Assembly (NCBI GenBank): GCA_016212635.1
Contig: JACRFR010000019.1
Location: 1 to 20,976 of the forward strand
From: Candidatus Liptonbacteria bacterium
GTDB lineage: Bacteria > Patescibacteriota > Minisyncoccia > UBA6257 > 2-01-FULL-56-20
Direction: 5' to 3'
Length of the DNA stretch: 20,976 nucleotides
The notes under the pieces were generated by a model. That model saw only the letters and a list, made by a program, of their open reading frames with translations, did no database searches and was not told where the DNA came from. Position 1 is the stretch's first letter. Every line of letters begins with the position of its first letter. Shown here piece by piece: positions 6,826 to 13,747 of this stretch. The position numbers were made by a program, and so were the translations under genes.

Positions 6826-7329
6826 ATGGGAAGCCAAAAGGAGGGACAATGCTACATAGTGGACGAGAACGATCAGGTGATTGGCTATAAGCCGCGGAGC
6901 GAAATCCAGTCGGCTGATATTTATCGCGTTTCCGGCTTACTTGTAGTGAATGAATACAATGAAATGCTTATAGCGCAACGCTCTTTTTCTAAAGAGTATG
7001 ATCCGGGCAAGTGGGGGCCGGCGGCCGCGGGAACCGTGGAGAAAGGCGAGACGTACGAAACAAACATAAGAAAAGAGGCCAAAGAGGAATTGGGACTGGA
7101 GAACCTGGACTTGAAACTTGGTCCCAAAGAACGGAAGTTCGGCGGGCATAATTACTTTGCACAAAGGTTCATTGCCCGCATTTCGAAAGACACGCCGCTG
7201 GTGCTCCAAAAAGAGGAAGTTGCTGCGGTGCGCTGGGTATCGCGGGCGGACTTGGAGCGCGATGTCCGGGAGCATCCGGACCATTATTTTAAAAGCGCGC
7301 CAAGTTATTTCGAAGGTATCGATGAATAA
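6826..7329 (+). CDS. Nudix hydrolase (IPP-isomerase/YfcD-like subgroup)
   Basis: 167 aa from ATG 6826. Nudix enzymes hydrolyse nucleoside diphosphates linked to another group, using Mg2+ held by the Nudix box. The box is at ~69-91 (GTVEKGE, seven residues, KEAKEELGL). It follows Gx5Ex7REUXEEXGU except Lys replaces the Arg. The N-terminus YIVDENDQVIGYKPRSEIQ, then IYRVSGLLVVNE, is typical of the Nudix group related to isopentenyl-diphosphate isomerase. The isomerase Cys motif is absent (PAAAGTVEKGE in that region), so a hydrolase is likelier than an isomerase. A start at 6790 is possible but would encode heptamer-repeat residues. Confidence 0.82.
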   Translation: MGSQKEGQCYIVDENDQVIGYKPRSEIQSADIYRVSGLLVVNEYNEMLIAQRSFSKEYDPGKWGPAAAGTVEKGETYETNIRKEAKEELGLENLDLKLGPKERKFGGHNYFAQRFIARISKDTPLVLQKEEVAAVRWVSRADLERDVREHPDHYFKSAPSYFEGIDE

Positions 7330-7338
7330 AAACTGTTA

Positions 7339-7375
7339 GAGGTCGGGCCTCGGGGGATTCCAGAGGCCCGACCTC
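7339..7375. repeat. Hairpin family B, copy 1
   Basis: A perfect 13-bp inverted repeat with arms GAGGTCGGGCCTC (7339-7351) and GAGGCCCGACCTC (7363-7375), just after the Nudix gene. No T-tract follows, so it is a poor classical terminator. The same arms recur at 12040-12076. Confidence 0.8.
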
Positions 7376-7399
7376 GAGAAATTGAATCCAGCCAATCAT

Positions 7400-7957
7400 A
7401 TGCTCCCATCTGAAGCCAAGATTTGCCAGAATTGTAAGACCGATTTCACCATCGACCCCGAAGACTTCGATTTTTACCGCAAGATCGACGTTCCACCCCC
7501 CACCTGGTGCCCGGAGTGCCGCGTCAGACAATTTAAGACCATTACCCTCGGCCTGCCGGCCGCCGAAAAAGGCGGAGATCCAACCAGATGGGCGCCGCCG
7601 GACGACCGGGTTCAAGAATCTGATTTTTATGTGTATGCGCTGGGCGATGAGCATATGTGTCTCGGATCAAGCTGCGGCCTGGGCGGTTATTACGTGGAGT
7701 GTCTCGGCGGATGGTTGTCTGGATATAAGGCGATAACGGAAGAGTTTGACTATGGACTCCGCGCGGCGGGGGTGAGCATGAAAGATTTAACTGTTATAAC
7801 GGTTGCCGATAAGAATGCCAAAATTGTCGGTATCTACCCCGGCGCTCGCATACGGAATCTGCCCTATCTGATGCGCAATCATCGCGATCTTGTTCCCGCG
7901 GACGTGTTTAAAGAGTGTTCAGATCAAATACCGCGCCGGTTAAAAGATTTACAATAA
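7400..7957 (+). CDS. CPR-type zinc-ribbon protein with unknown C-terminal domain
   Basis: 185 aa from ATG 7400; a TTG at 7382 in the same frame is the alternative. Residues 9-40 form a treble-clef/zinc-ribbon unit with Cys9, Cys12, Cys37 and Cys40 (KICQNCKTDFTIDPEDFDFY, then PPPTWCPECR). I recall this opening from many larger uncharacterised CPR proteins. The remainder (~70-185) does not look like the usual continuation. It has a Gly/Cys patch (HMCLGSSCGLGGYYVECLGG) and then a regular alpha/beta-like stretch (LTVITVADKNAKIVGIYPGA). It could be a zinc-binding regulator, but I cannot assign a role. No promoter or Shine-Dalgarno site is evident. Confidence 0.7.
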   Translation: MLPSEAKICQNCKTDFTIDPEDFDFYRKIDVPPPTWCPECRVRQFKTITLGLPAAEKGGDPTRWAPPDDRVQESDFYVYALGDEHMCLGSSCGLGGYYVECLGGWLSGYKAITEEFDYGLRAAGVSMKDLTVITVADKNAKIVGIYPGARIRNLPYLMRNHRDLVPADVFKECSDQIPRRLKDLQ

Positions 7958-7986
7958 CCAATTTCCCCACGCCTCCGTGCACGGGG

Positions 7987-8094
7987 ATGCTACAATATGG
8001 AAGTCGCCTAGGAACTAGATTTTACTCGCGAGTCAAAGCTCTGGCGCAGCTGAAGCTCGAAAACCCAGTGTTTCTGCTGGAAAGTAGGTTTTGA
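7987..8094 (+). CDS. Possible 35-aa small ORF
   Basis: ATG at 7987 opens a 35-codon frame (MLQYGSRLGTRFYSRVKALA, then QLKLENPVFLLESRF) ending at TGA 8092-8094 in the gap before the fused MNT-HEPN gene. The composition is protein-like and amphipathic, but the ORF is short, has no ribosome binding site, and overlaps a TACAAT (7991-7996) that could be a -10 box. It may be chance. Confidence 0.2.
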   Translation: MLQYGSRLGTRFYSRVKALAQLKLENPVFLLESRF

Positions 8095-8100
8095 AATGTA

Positions 8101-8135
8101 TTGTGGAGGGACGATCCTTAATCTATAATGAGAAT
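8101..8135 (+). promoter_or_regulatory. Leaderless promoter of the fused MNT-HEPN gene
   Basis: TTGTGG (8101-8106), 17-nt spacer, perfect TATAAT (8124-8129), then GAGAAT and the ATG at 8136. Transcription would start at about the A of the ATG. This decides the start codon against the upstream in-frame TTG at 8091, which lies before the -35 box. Confidence 0.7.
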
Positions 8136-9008
8136 ATGAACCGCGAAACAGTCGCTGCGTTGCAGGCTTATTTTTCCAGTCGCCCGGAGGTGAGTTTGGC
8201 TTTTATTTTCGGTTCCGCCGCCCGAGGCCGGGAGATCTCCGAATCGGATGTGGACTTGGCGGTATACTTTTCTCCCGCCGGGCAAGAGGTGGAGTGGGAA
8301 GAGAACCGAGAGTATCCGAGCGAGAATGAGATTTGGCTGGCAGCCGATCGCATTTTGGGCCGCAATACCGACCTGGTGGTGTTGAACCGGGCGCCGGCTA
8401 ACTTGGCCTCGGAAGTTTTACGCACCGGGATCCCGGTCTTGATCCAGAACCCGTTTCTGCTTGCCAGATTTGCCGCGCTGGTAGATTCCGCCGCCGAGGA
8501 TTATCGGCAAGCAATGGTGGAGTGGTGGGCGATTCGGGAGCGGTCGCGCTCCTTGAGTCCCGAAGATCGCATCCGTTTGCTCCGCGCGATCGATTTTTTG
8601 GAGCGGGAGCTGGCGGATGGTGACCAGTTCCAAAAAGTATCCGCGGAGGAATATGAGCGGAACGCGAATCTGCGCCGCAATCTGGAGCGCTGGGCGGAGA
8701 ATGTCATGAATGCCGCGATCGATATCGGCAAGATTATTCTGGCCTCGCGCCGGGCACCCCTGCCGGAAACCTATGCAGGTATTCTACAAGCGCTGGGTAA
8801 GCTGGAGGGATTTGACCCGGAGACGGCGCAGAAGTTGGGTGAGTCCGCCAAGTTGCGCAACATTCTGGCGCACGAGTACCTGGATCTGCGCTTTGCCCGA
8901 CTCCAGCGGTTTGTCGCACAGGCGGAAATGATTTGCAACCAGTTAATGTCCTTCGCTCGCGAGCAAGCAATGGACGAGGGGGAAAACAAACCGGTCCGAG
9001 AAGAATAA
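8136..9008 (+). CDS. Fused MNT nucleotidyltransferase-HEPN protein (single-chain MntA-HepT-like)
   Basis: 290 aa. The N-terminal half is a minimal nucleotidyltransferase: FGSAARGREISESDVDLAV, a perfect GSx10DxD (Gly26-Ser27, Asp38, Asp40). The C-terminal half is helical and ends in RNILAHEY (Arg241, His246, Tyr248), the RX4HXY motif of HEPN/DUF86 toxins. In the studied MntA-HepT systems these are separate proteins; MntA adenylylates the HepT motif Tyr and silences its RNase activity. Here both sit on one chain, so modification could occur in cis. A kanamycin-nucleotidyltransferase-like enzyme (MNT plus helical bundle) is the main alternative, but it would not need an intact RX4HXY. The idi gene follows 26 nt later. 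Confidence 0.82.
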   Translation: MNRETVAALQAYFSSRPEVSLAFIFGSAARGREISESDVDLAVYFSPAGQEVEWEENREYPSENEIWLAADRILGRNTDLVVLNRAPANLASEVLRTGIPVLIQNPFLLARFAALVDSAAEDYRQAMVEWWAIRERSRSLSPEDRIRLLRAIDFLERELADGDQFQKVSAEEYERNANLRRNLERWAENVMNAAIDIGKIILASRRAPLPETYAGILQALGKLEGFDPETAQKLGESAKLRNILAHEYLDLRFARLQRFVAQAEMICNQLMSFAREQAMDEGENKPVREE

Positions 9009-9034
9009 ATGGGAGTTGGCAGTTCCAGAAAAAA

Positions 9035-9568
9035 ATGGAAACGGTAATTCTAGTCGACGGGCAGGACAGGGAAATCGGGGCGATGGAAAAGATCCAGGCC
9101 CACCGAGAGAATAGATTGCACCGCTGTTTTTCCATCTTGGTGTTCAATTTGCGGGGAGGGCTTCTGGCGCAAAAACGCGCGGCGGGCAAGTATCACTGCC
9201 CCGGCCTATGGTCCAACACGGTTTGCGGCCATCCCCGGCCGGGTGAGGATACTGTCGCCGGGGGGCGGCGCCGGCTCCGGGAAGAGATGGGATTCGACTG
9301 CGAACTGACCGACCGGTTCCAATTTATCTACAATGCCCATTTTTCGAACGGTCTTTCCGAGCACGAGTATGACCACGTCCTGGTGGGGGAATACGAGGGT
9401 GAGGTCAGGCCCAATCCCGAGGAGGTAGAGGAATATAAGTGGCAGACGCTTGCGGATCTGCAAAAAGATGTTGGGCAGAACCCCGATATTTATTCGCCCT
9501 GGTTTAAAATTATTTTGGCCGACCACGCGGATAAATTTGAGAAGCATCGGACTGCTCGTCCGGCTTAA
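9035..9568 (+). CDS. idi: Isopentenyl-diphosphate delta-isomerase, type I
   Basis: 177 aa, close to E. coli Idi (182). It interconverts isopentenyl and dimethylallyl diphosphate, the isoprenoid starters, using Zn2+/Mg2+. The signature is complete: NRLHRCFSILVFN (His29), KYHCPGLWSNTVCGHPRPGE with catalytic Cys64 and His66, and GLSEHEYDHV with metal/acid Glu109 and Glu111. RRLREEMGF is the remnant Nudix box and NPEEVEEYKW the C-terminal signature. The ATG at 9035 gives the family N-terminus; the frame is open further upstream but overlaps the previous gene. It probably shares a transcript with the MNT-HEPN gene. No other isoprenoid gene is visible in the window. Confidence 0.92.
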   Translation: METVILVDGQDREIGAMEKIQAHRENRLHRCFSILVFNLRGGLLAQKRAAGKYHCPGLWSNTVCGHPRPGEDTVAGGRRRLREEMGFDCELTDRFQFIYNAHFSNGLSEHEYDHVLVGEYEGEVRPNPEEVEEYKWQTLADLQKDVGQNPDIYSPWFKIILADHADKFEKHRTARPA

Positions 9569-9575
9569 ATTGCGG

Positions 9576-9604
9576 TTGCAAGCGGCAGGGTTGTATGGTA
9601 TCCT
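9576..9604 (+). promoter_or_regulatory. Probable rplY promoter
   Basis: TTGCAA (9576-9581), a 17-nt spacer and TATCCT (9599-9604) lie 10 nt before the L25 ATG at 9615. The predicted 5' leader is only a few nt and shows no Shine-Dalgarno sequence. Confidence 0.5.
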
Positions 9605-9614
9605 AGCCAGCGCA

Positions 9615-10259
9615 ATGGAATTAGCTGTTCAAAAACGCGATCCTAAAACCAAGCCCGCCGCAGGCCAGATCTGGGCGGTGCTTTACGGCAAGGGTGTGCC
9701 CAGCCAAAACTTGCTCATGCCCGAGCGGGATTTTGACCAAGTTTTTCGCGCGGCGGGCAAGAGCACGGTAGTACAGCTTGTGATTGATTCCACCAAACAC
9801 CCGGTGATGATCCATGATGTCCAACGCGACCGTTTGAGCGGCGCCGTCACTCACGTGGACTTCTACCAGGTTGGGGCTCACCAAAAGATCCAAGTGCCGG
9901 TACCCATTGTTTTTACCGGGGAATCACCGGCGGTTAAGGCGGTCGGCGGCATTCTTAACCGGGCCATGAATGAGATCGAAGTCGAGGCCTTGCCCGACCA
10001 TTTACCTCACGAAGTTCACCTAGATCTGGGTTTGCTTGCGGAAATAGGCAGCACCTTGTACGTGCGGGATATTCCTGTTCCGGCTAATGTGCAAGTAATT
10101 TCATCCCCAGACAGCGCGGTGGTTTCCATAACCGCGCCGCGAGCCGAGGAGGAGGTTGTGGCTCCCGCCACCGTGGATGTTTCCGCGGTGAAAGTGGAGG
10201 GGGAAGAAAAGAAGGCCGAGCGCGAGGCCAAGAAGACGAGCACGGAAAGTTCCGAGTAG
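9615..10259 (+). CDS. rplY: 50S ribosomal protein L25 (general stress protein Ctc form)
   Basis: 214 aa, the long CTC/TL5 form with two domains. L25 binds 5S rRNA in the central protuberance of the large subunit. The N-terminal RNA-binding domain (~1-92) includes WAVLYGKGVPSQNLLM (usual P/A-V-x-YG pattern) and VMIHDVQRDRLSGAVTHVDFYQV, the family's best-known signature. The C-terminal beta domain follows, with QVPVPIVFTGESPAVKAVGG and ALPDHLPHEVHLDL. A charged tail rich in Glu and Lys ends the protein. The ATG at 9615 starts the normal N-terminus (MELAVQKR); the frame upstream overlaps idi. A strong terminator follows at 10276. Confidence 0.93.
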   Translation: MELAVQKRDPKTKPAAGQIWAVLYGKGVPSQNLLMPERDFDQVFRAAGKSTVVQLVIDSTKHPVMIHDVQRDRLSGAVTHVDFYQVGAHQKIQVPVPIVFTGESPAVKAVGGILNRAMNEIEVEALPDHLPHEVHLDLGLLAEIGSTLYVRDIPVPANVQVISSPDSAVVSITAPRAEEEVVAPATVDVSAVKVEGEEKKAEREAKKTSTESSE

Positions 10260-10275
10260 TATTTGTTGGCCGAAC

Positions 10276-10300
10276 AAGCAGGCCCATCGCCTGCTTTTTT
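10276..10300 (+). terminator. Rho-independent terminator after rplY
   Basis: Stem AAGCAGGC / GCCTGCTT with a 5-nt loop CCATC, and the 3' arm runs into six T's. It is the only textbook intrinsic terminator in the window and closes the idi/rplY block. Confidence 0.85.
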
Positions 10301-10301
10301 G

Positions 10302-10310
10302 TGCTATAAT
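10302..10310 (+). promoter_or_regulatory. Possible extended -10 promoter element
   Basis: TGCTATAAT is an extended -10 element with a perfect TATAAT (10305-10310), directly after the rplY terminator. The next gene starts only at 10500, so this would give a ~180-nt leader containing hairpin family C. No convincing -35 is visible. Confidence 0.35.
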
Positions 10311-10360
10311 AATCTGGAGAGGAATAACTATTACAAATCATCTGAGTTACGAAAGCGCCG

Positions 10361-10439
10361 CCCTCCCCCTTTCCAAGGGGGAGAAGAGGGGGTTGGGGTT
10401 CCGCACCCCACCTAACTTCCCCTTACAAAGGGGAGGAAG
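10361..10439. repeat. Composite hairpin repeat family C, copy 1
   Basis: A C-rich/G-rich composite: CTCCCCCTTTCCAAGGGGGAG hairpin, then GGGGTT...ACCCC, then CTTCCCCTTACAAAGGGGAGG. The same order of elements recurs at 12122-12188. I recall similar repeats as widespread in CPR intergenic DNA. Confidence 0.75.
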
Positions 10440-10499
10440 TGACACAGGCCGAGAAATAATACTCCGTAATTCAAGGTGAATTCACATTAAATTGGCACA

Positions 10500-11942
10500 A
10501 TGTCGTTACTACACAAGCCCCATATCGTTCAAGACGTCAAAAAGGAGCAGGTCAACGTCTTCCGGGCGGCTCAAAATCGCTTAAACTTGAGCTACCGGAG
10601 CAAATTCCGCTGGCCGGTCAGTTTGATCTTGCGCACCGCGGTCATCGCCGCCTCGGTGGGTTTTTTAATGTTCGGTTCCGCGGCCGCACCCACGACCTAT
10701 TACTCCGTAGCCAAAGCAACTTCCGCGGCGGAAGAGCGCGAGCAGCTTGAGGCGCAGCTCAAAGAGCTGGAGCAACAGATCAACACCTACGAATCTCAAA
10801 TATCCAGTTATCGTAAACAGGGCACGTCACTCAAGGGTGAAATTGGCCGGCTGAACGATAAAATTGCCAAGCTCAATTTACAGATCAAGGCGGTCGGTCT
10901 ATCGCTCCGGCAGTTAGACCAGCGGATTGGCGATACCCAATCGCAAATTGTTACCACCGAAGCTAGTATCGCCACTAATCGCGTGGCGATGGCAGGTCTC
11001 ATCCGAAACATGTATCAGACCGACCGGGCCAATCTGCTGGAAATATTTCTCAAGAACCCCCGCCTATCAGACTTTTTCACCGATGTCAGCCAGGCCAACA
11101 TACTCCAACGGGATATTCGGGTAACGATCGCACGCATCACCGACTTGAGCAGCCAGCTCAAAGAGCACCGCACCCAATTAGCTTTGGCTCGCGCCGACGC
11201 GACCACGATCCAAGAATACCAGCGGTCTCAAAAGGGAGAGACTGACCAGCTGCGCGCTCAAAAGGATCAGTTGCTCAAGCTGACCAAGGGTCAAGAGTCC
11301 CGCTATCAAGATCTGCTGGTCAAGACCAAGGCCACTGCCGCGCAGATCCGAAACCGCATCTTCGAACTTTTAGGGGGCGGAGAACTAACCTTCGGCCAGG
11401 CCTATAACTATGCCAAAGTCGCTTCTGCCGCCACTGGCGTTCGCGAAGCCCTGATCCTAGCAGTGCTGGACCGGGAATCGGCCCTGGGCAAGAATGTTGG
11501 GCGCTGTTCCTACCGGAAAGCCATGAGTCCGGATAATCAAAAGATATTTTTGAATCTGATCCAAAAACTGATTGACAGTAAAATGTATGTGGGCGATCTC
11601 GAGACCGTGACCGTTTCTTGCGCCAATGCCGATGGCGCTTATGGCGGAGCGATGGGGCCCGCCCAGTTCATCCCCTCTACCTGGGTGAGTTACGAAGATC
11701 GCATTGCCAAAGTCACCGGCCATACGCCGCCCTCTCCCTGGAACCACGCGGATGCGTTCGTGGCCACTGCTTTATACCTCCAGGATTCGGGCGCGGCTGG
11801 CGGTTCCATCTCCGACGAGCGCATTGCGGCGGCCAAGTACTATGCCGGGGGCAACTGGCGCCGCTTCCTGTGGACCTATGGCGAGGCCGTGGTCAGCCGG
11901 GCTAGGAGTTTCCAGGACGACATCGAGGAGATTAGTCTATAA
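10500..11942 (+). CDS. Membrane-anchored coiled-coil murein hydrolase (MltB-like transglycosylase domain)
   Basis: 480 aa. A basic cytoplasmic N-terminus is followed by one hydrophobic segment at ~41-63 (LILRTAVIAASVGFLMFG), so it is anchored or secreted. Residues ~76-280 are a long coiled coil (EREQLEAQLKELEQQINTYE and onward), as in EnvC/PcsB-type cell-wall hydrolase regulators. The C-terminal domain (~290-480) resembles lytic transglycosylases of the MltB/SLT_2 type: ILAVLDRESALGKN with likely catalytic Glu326, and GAYGGAMGPAQFIPSTWVSY, then AAAKYYAGGNWRRF. It likely cleaves peptidoglycan glycan strands during growth or division. No Shine-Dalgarno site is clear. A coiled coil and its catalytic domain on one chain is common in CPR, as I recall. 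Confidence 0.82.
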   Translation: MSLLHKPHIVQDVKKEQVNVFRAAQNRLNLSYRSKFRWPVSLILRTAVIAASVGFLMFGSAAAPTTYYSVAKATSAAEEREQLEAQLKELEQQINTYESQISSYRKQGTSLKGEIGRLNDKIAKLNLQIKAVGLSLRQLDQRIGDTQSQIVTTEASIATNRVAMAGLIRNMYQTDRANLLEIFLKNPRLSDFFTDVSQANILQRDIRVTIARITDLSSQLKEHRTQLALARADATTIQEYQRSQKGETDQLRAQKDQLLKLTKGQESRYQDLLVKTKATAAQIRNRIFELLGGGELTFGQAYNYAKVASAATGVREALILAVLDRESALGKNVGRCSYRKAMSPDNQKIFLNLIQKLIDSKMYVGDLETVTVSCANADGAYGGAMGPAQFIPSTWVSYEDRIAKVTGHTPPSPWNHADAFVATALYLQDSGAAGGSISDERIAAAKYYAGGNWRRFLWTYGEAVVSRARSFQDDIEEISL

Positions 11943-12039
11943 CCGGAAGTAAATCGCCCATACGCAGGTCTTTTTTCGCAGTAGATAACAAACGGTTAAC
12001 TACTCTCGTTGCAGAACAGAAGTAGAATTCAATGTTTTG

Positions 12040-12076
12040 GAGGTCGGGCCTTGGAGAGTTTTTAAGGCCCGACCTC
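12040..12076. repeat. Hairpin family B, copy 2
   Basis: Arms GAGGTCGGGCCTT (12040-12052) and AAGGCCCGACCTC (12064-12076), 13 bp perfect. Compared with copy 1 the innermost pair changed from C-G to T-A on both arms, again a compensated change. The T-run lies in the loop, not after the stem. Confidence 0.8.
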
Positions 12077-12121
12077 GGAAGGTTTGAGCAACCTTTATTT
12101 ACCTTGAATTACAAAACTCCA

Positions 12122-12188
12122 TCCTCCCCCTTGTTTAAGGGGGAGCCAGAGGGGGTCCTGGATTCTAGACCCCACCTCACCTCCCCTA
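12122..12188. repeat. Composite hairpin repeat family C, copy 2
   Basis: Same architecture as 10361-10439: CCTCCCCCTTGTTTAAGGGGGAG, then AGGGGGT...ACCCCACCT, then CACCTCCCCT. The central loops differ between copies while the arms are kept. The rightmost arm is shorter here. Confidence 0.75.
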
Positions 12189-12206
12189 AGGTTATTTACA
12201 TCTTTC

Positions 12207-12242
12207 TTGGCAAATTCGGCCGCTTTCCGGTATGATACGACC
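12207..12242 (+). promoter_or_regulatory. Leaderless promoter of the M16 peptidase gene
   Basis: TTGGCA (12207-12212), 18-nt spacer, TATGAT (12231-12236), then 6 nt to the ATG at 12243. This decides the start against the upstream in-frame start at 12207, which overlaps the -35 box. Confidence 0.65.
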
Positions 12243-13511
12243 ATGACCATCAAGAAATTCACCCTGCCCAATCGCCTGCGGGTGGTAGTGGTGCCCCAGC
12301 CCGCCGCGCCGACCGCCACCGCCTTGATCTTAGTCCGGGCCGGTTCCGAGTACGAAACGGCCCAGATTAACGGCATCTCTCATTTTCTGGAACACATGAT
12401 GTTCAAGGGTACCGCCAAGCGCCCGGGGGCGAATATGATCTCTACCGAGCTGGATGCTTTAGGCGCAGAATACAACGCTTTCACCAGCCAGGAACATACC
12501 GGTTATTGGGTCAAAGTGGAGGGGCATAAGTTGGCGCGGGCGTTCGAGCTCTTATCCGATCTTTACTTGCATCCGGTTTTCGATCCCCAGGAGATCGAGC
12601 GCGAGCGGGGAGTCATCATCGAGGAAATTAATATGTATGCAGATACTCCCATGCGTCGGGTGCATGACTTATTTACCCGGTTGCTTTATGGCGACCAACC
12701 AGCCGGTTGGGATATTGCCGGTACTAAAGCGATTGTGCAGTATCTCCAGCGCGAGGACTTCGTCGCTTATCGGGATCTGCGCTATGTCGCGCCTACGACG
12801 GTGGTGGTCTTGGCGGGCAAGGTTACCGTGCCGGAGGCGAGGCGCCTCTTGGGGCGGTATTTCCGCGAGTTGAGTAATCGTTCCGCGCCGGCCAAGGTTA
12901 AGACTCGCGACCGCCAATCCCGGCCCGGCCTGCTTCTCCACTACAAGAAATCCGACCAGAGCCACTTGGTTCTAGGGGTCAGAACCTTTTCTCTCTTTGA
13001 TCCCCGGCGTCACGTCTTGCAGGTGCTGGCCGAGGTGCTGGGCGGCGGTATGAGTTCGCGGCTGTTCCGTAAGGTGCGGCAAGAAATGGGAGCGGCTTAT
13101 TACATCCGCGCGGGGGCAGACCTGGCCCTGGATCACGGTTCCTTGGTGGTATCCGCGGGCGTGGATAACCGCAAAATAGTACCGGCCGTTCAGACCATCC
13201 TGGCGGAACTCCGAACTTTGGCTAAAATCCCGGTTGCCGCCGCGGAACTGCAAAAAGCCAAAGATCATATGATCGGTAATTTCTTGATCAATCTGGAAAC
13301 GTCCGATGAGCTGGCCAGCTTCTACGGCGGGCAAGAGATCCTGATCCGCAAATTGATCTCGCCGGCCGAAATGGTTCGGCGGGTGCGAGCGGTCACGTCC
13401 GATCAAGTGCGCCAAGTCGCACGGCAAATTTGTCGCGACCGCATCTTAAACCTGGCCGTGATCGGACCCTTCCGCAACCCCAAGCCATTCCAGTCGCGCC
13501 TGCATTTTTAA
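12243..13511 (+). CDS. M16 family zinc metallopeptidase (pitrilysin / processing-peptidase-like)
   Basis: 422 aa, the standard size of a single-chain bacterial M16B peptidase of the PqqL/YmxG type. The inverted zinc motif HFLEHMMFKGT gives His47, Glu50 and His51, with the third ligand Glu127 in ERERGVIIEEINMY, 77 residues downstream as expected. The second, inactive half is recognisable from SHLVLGVRTFSLFDPRRHVL and LAEVLGGGMSSRLFRKVRQE (substrate-binding RxxxY-like region near MGAAYYIRAG). It probably degrades peptides in the cytoplasm, since no signal peptide is visible. It has its own promoter and is not obviously in an operon. Confidence 0.92.
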   Translation: MTIKKFTLPNRLRVVVVPQPAAPTATALILVRAGSEYETAQINGISHFLEHMMFKGTAKRPGANMISTELDALGAEYNAFTSQEHTGYWVKVEGHKLARAFELLSDLYLHPVFDPQEIERERGVIIEEINMYADTPMRRVHDLFTRLLYGDQPAGWDIAGTKAIVQYLQREDFVAYRDLRYVAPTTVVVLAGKVTVPEARRLLGRYFRELSNRSAPAKVKTRDRQSRPGLLLHYKKSDQSHLVLGVRTFSLFDPRRHVLQVLAEVLGGGMSSRLFRKVRQEMGAAYYIRAGADLALDHGSLVVSAGVDNRKIVPAVQTILAELRTLAKIPVAAAELQKAKDHMIGNFLINLETSDELASFYGGQEILIRKLISPAEMVRRVRAVTSDQVRQVARQICRDRILNLAVIGPFRNPKPFQSRLHF

Positions 13512-13540
13512 TTTAATATATCCAAGACTTATGTATCTCA

Positions 13541-13685
13541 TGTCATTCCCGTGAAAACGGGAATCTATAGCCAAGAATAAGCACTAGATTCCCGCCTGCT
13601 CGCCTCGCCGAAGCCTTCGGCGTAGCGCAGGCGCGGGAATGACAAAATCGAAAAAGTATAAACAATTGTCAAAGGCGCAAATCCC
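13541..13685. repeat. Composite palindromic repeat family D, copy 1
   Basis: GTCATTCCCGTGAAAACGGG hairpin, AATCTATAG, later CTAGATTCCCGC and a nested hairpin GCCGAAGCCTTCGGC, closing with GCGGGAATGAC. The outer ends GTCATTCCCG and CGGGAATGAC are inverted. The right flank ATCGAAAAAGT is shared with copy 2 at 16065-16175. It lies between the M16 and metG genes. Confidence 0.75.
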
Positions 13686-13733
13686 GGCAATGTATTTAGA
13701 CGAGCCTCTAGTGAATTTTGATCATTACATCTT

Positions 13734-13739
13734 GATAAT
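13734..13739 (+). promoter_or_regulatory. Possible metG -10 box
   Basis: GATAAT (preceded by TT) ends 8 nt before the metG ATG at 13748. The -35 region is weak. If used, the leader would be at most 1-2 nt. Confidence 0.35.
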
Positions 13740-13747
13740 CCGCGATC

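Larger units (their letters stand above)
11943..12242. other. 300-bp intergenic region: two hairpin repeats and a promoter
   Basis: Between the murein hydrolase and M16 genes. It holds hairpin B copy 2 (12040-12076), composite repeat C copy 2 (12122-12188) and the M16 promoter (12207-12236). The first ~95 nt show nothing I can name. A short open frame at 12032-12235 runs through the repeats and is rejected. Confidence 0.7.

Noticed and set aside
7341..7375. Intrinsic terminator after the Nudix gene
   Set aside because: The stem is strong but no T-run follows, and the same arms recur at 12040 with the T-run inside the loop. Listed as a repeat instead.
12032..12235. 67-aa plus-strand ORF before the M16 gene
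   Set aside because: It reads through hairpins B and C and the promoter; the translation is repeat-derived.
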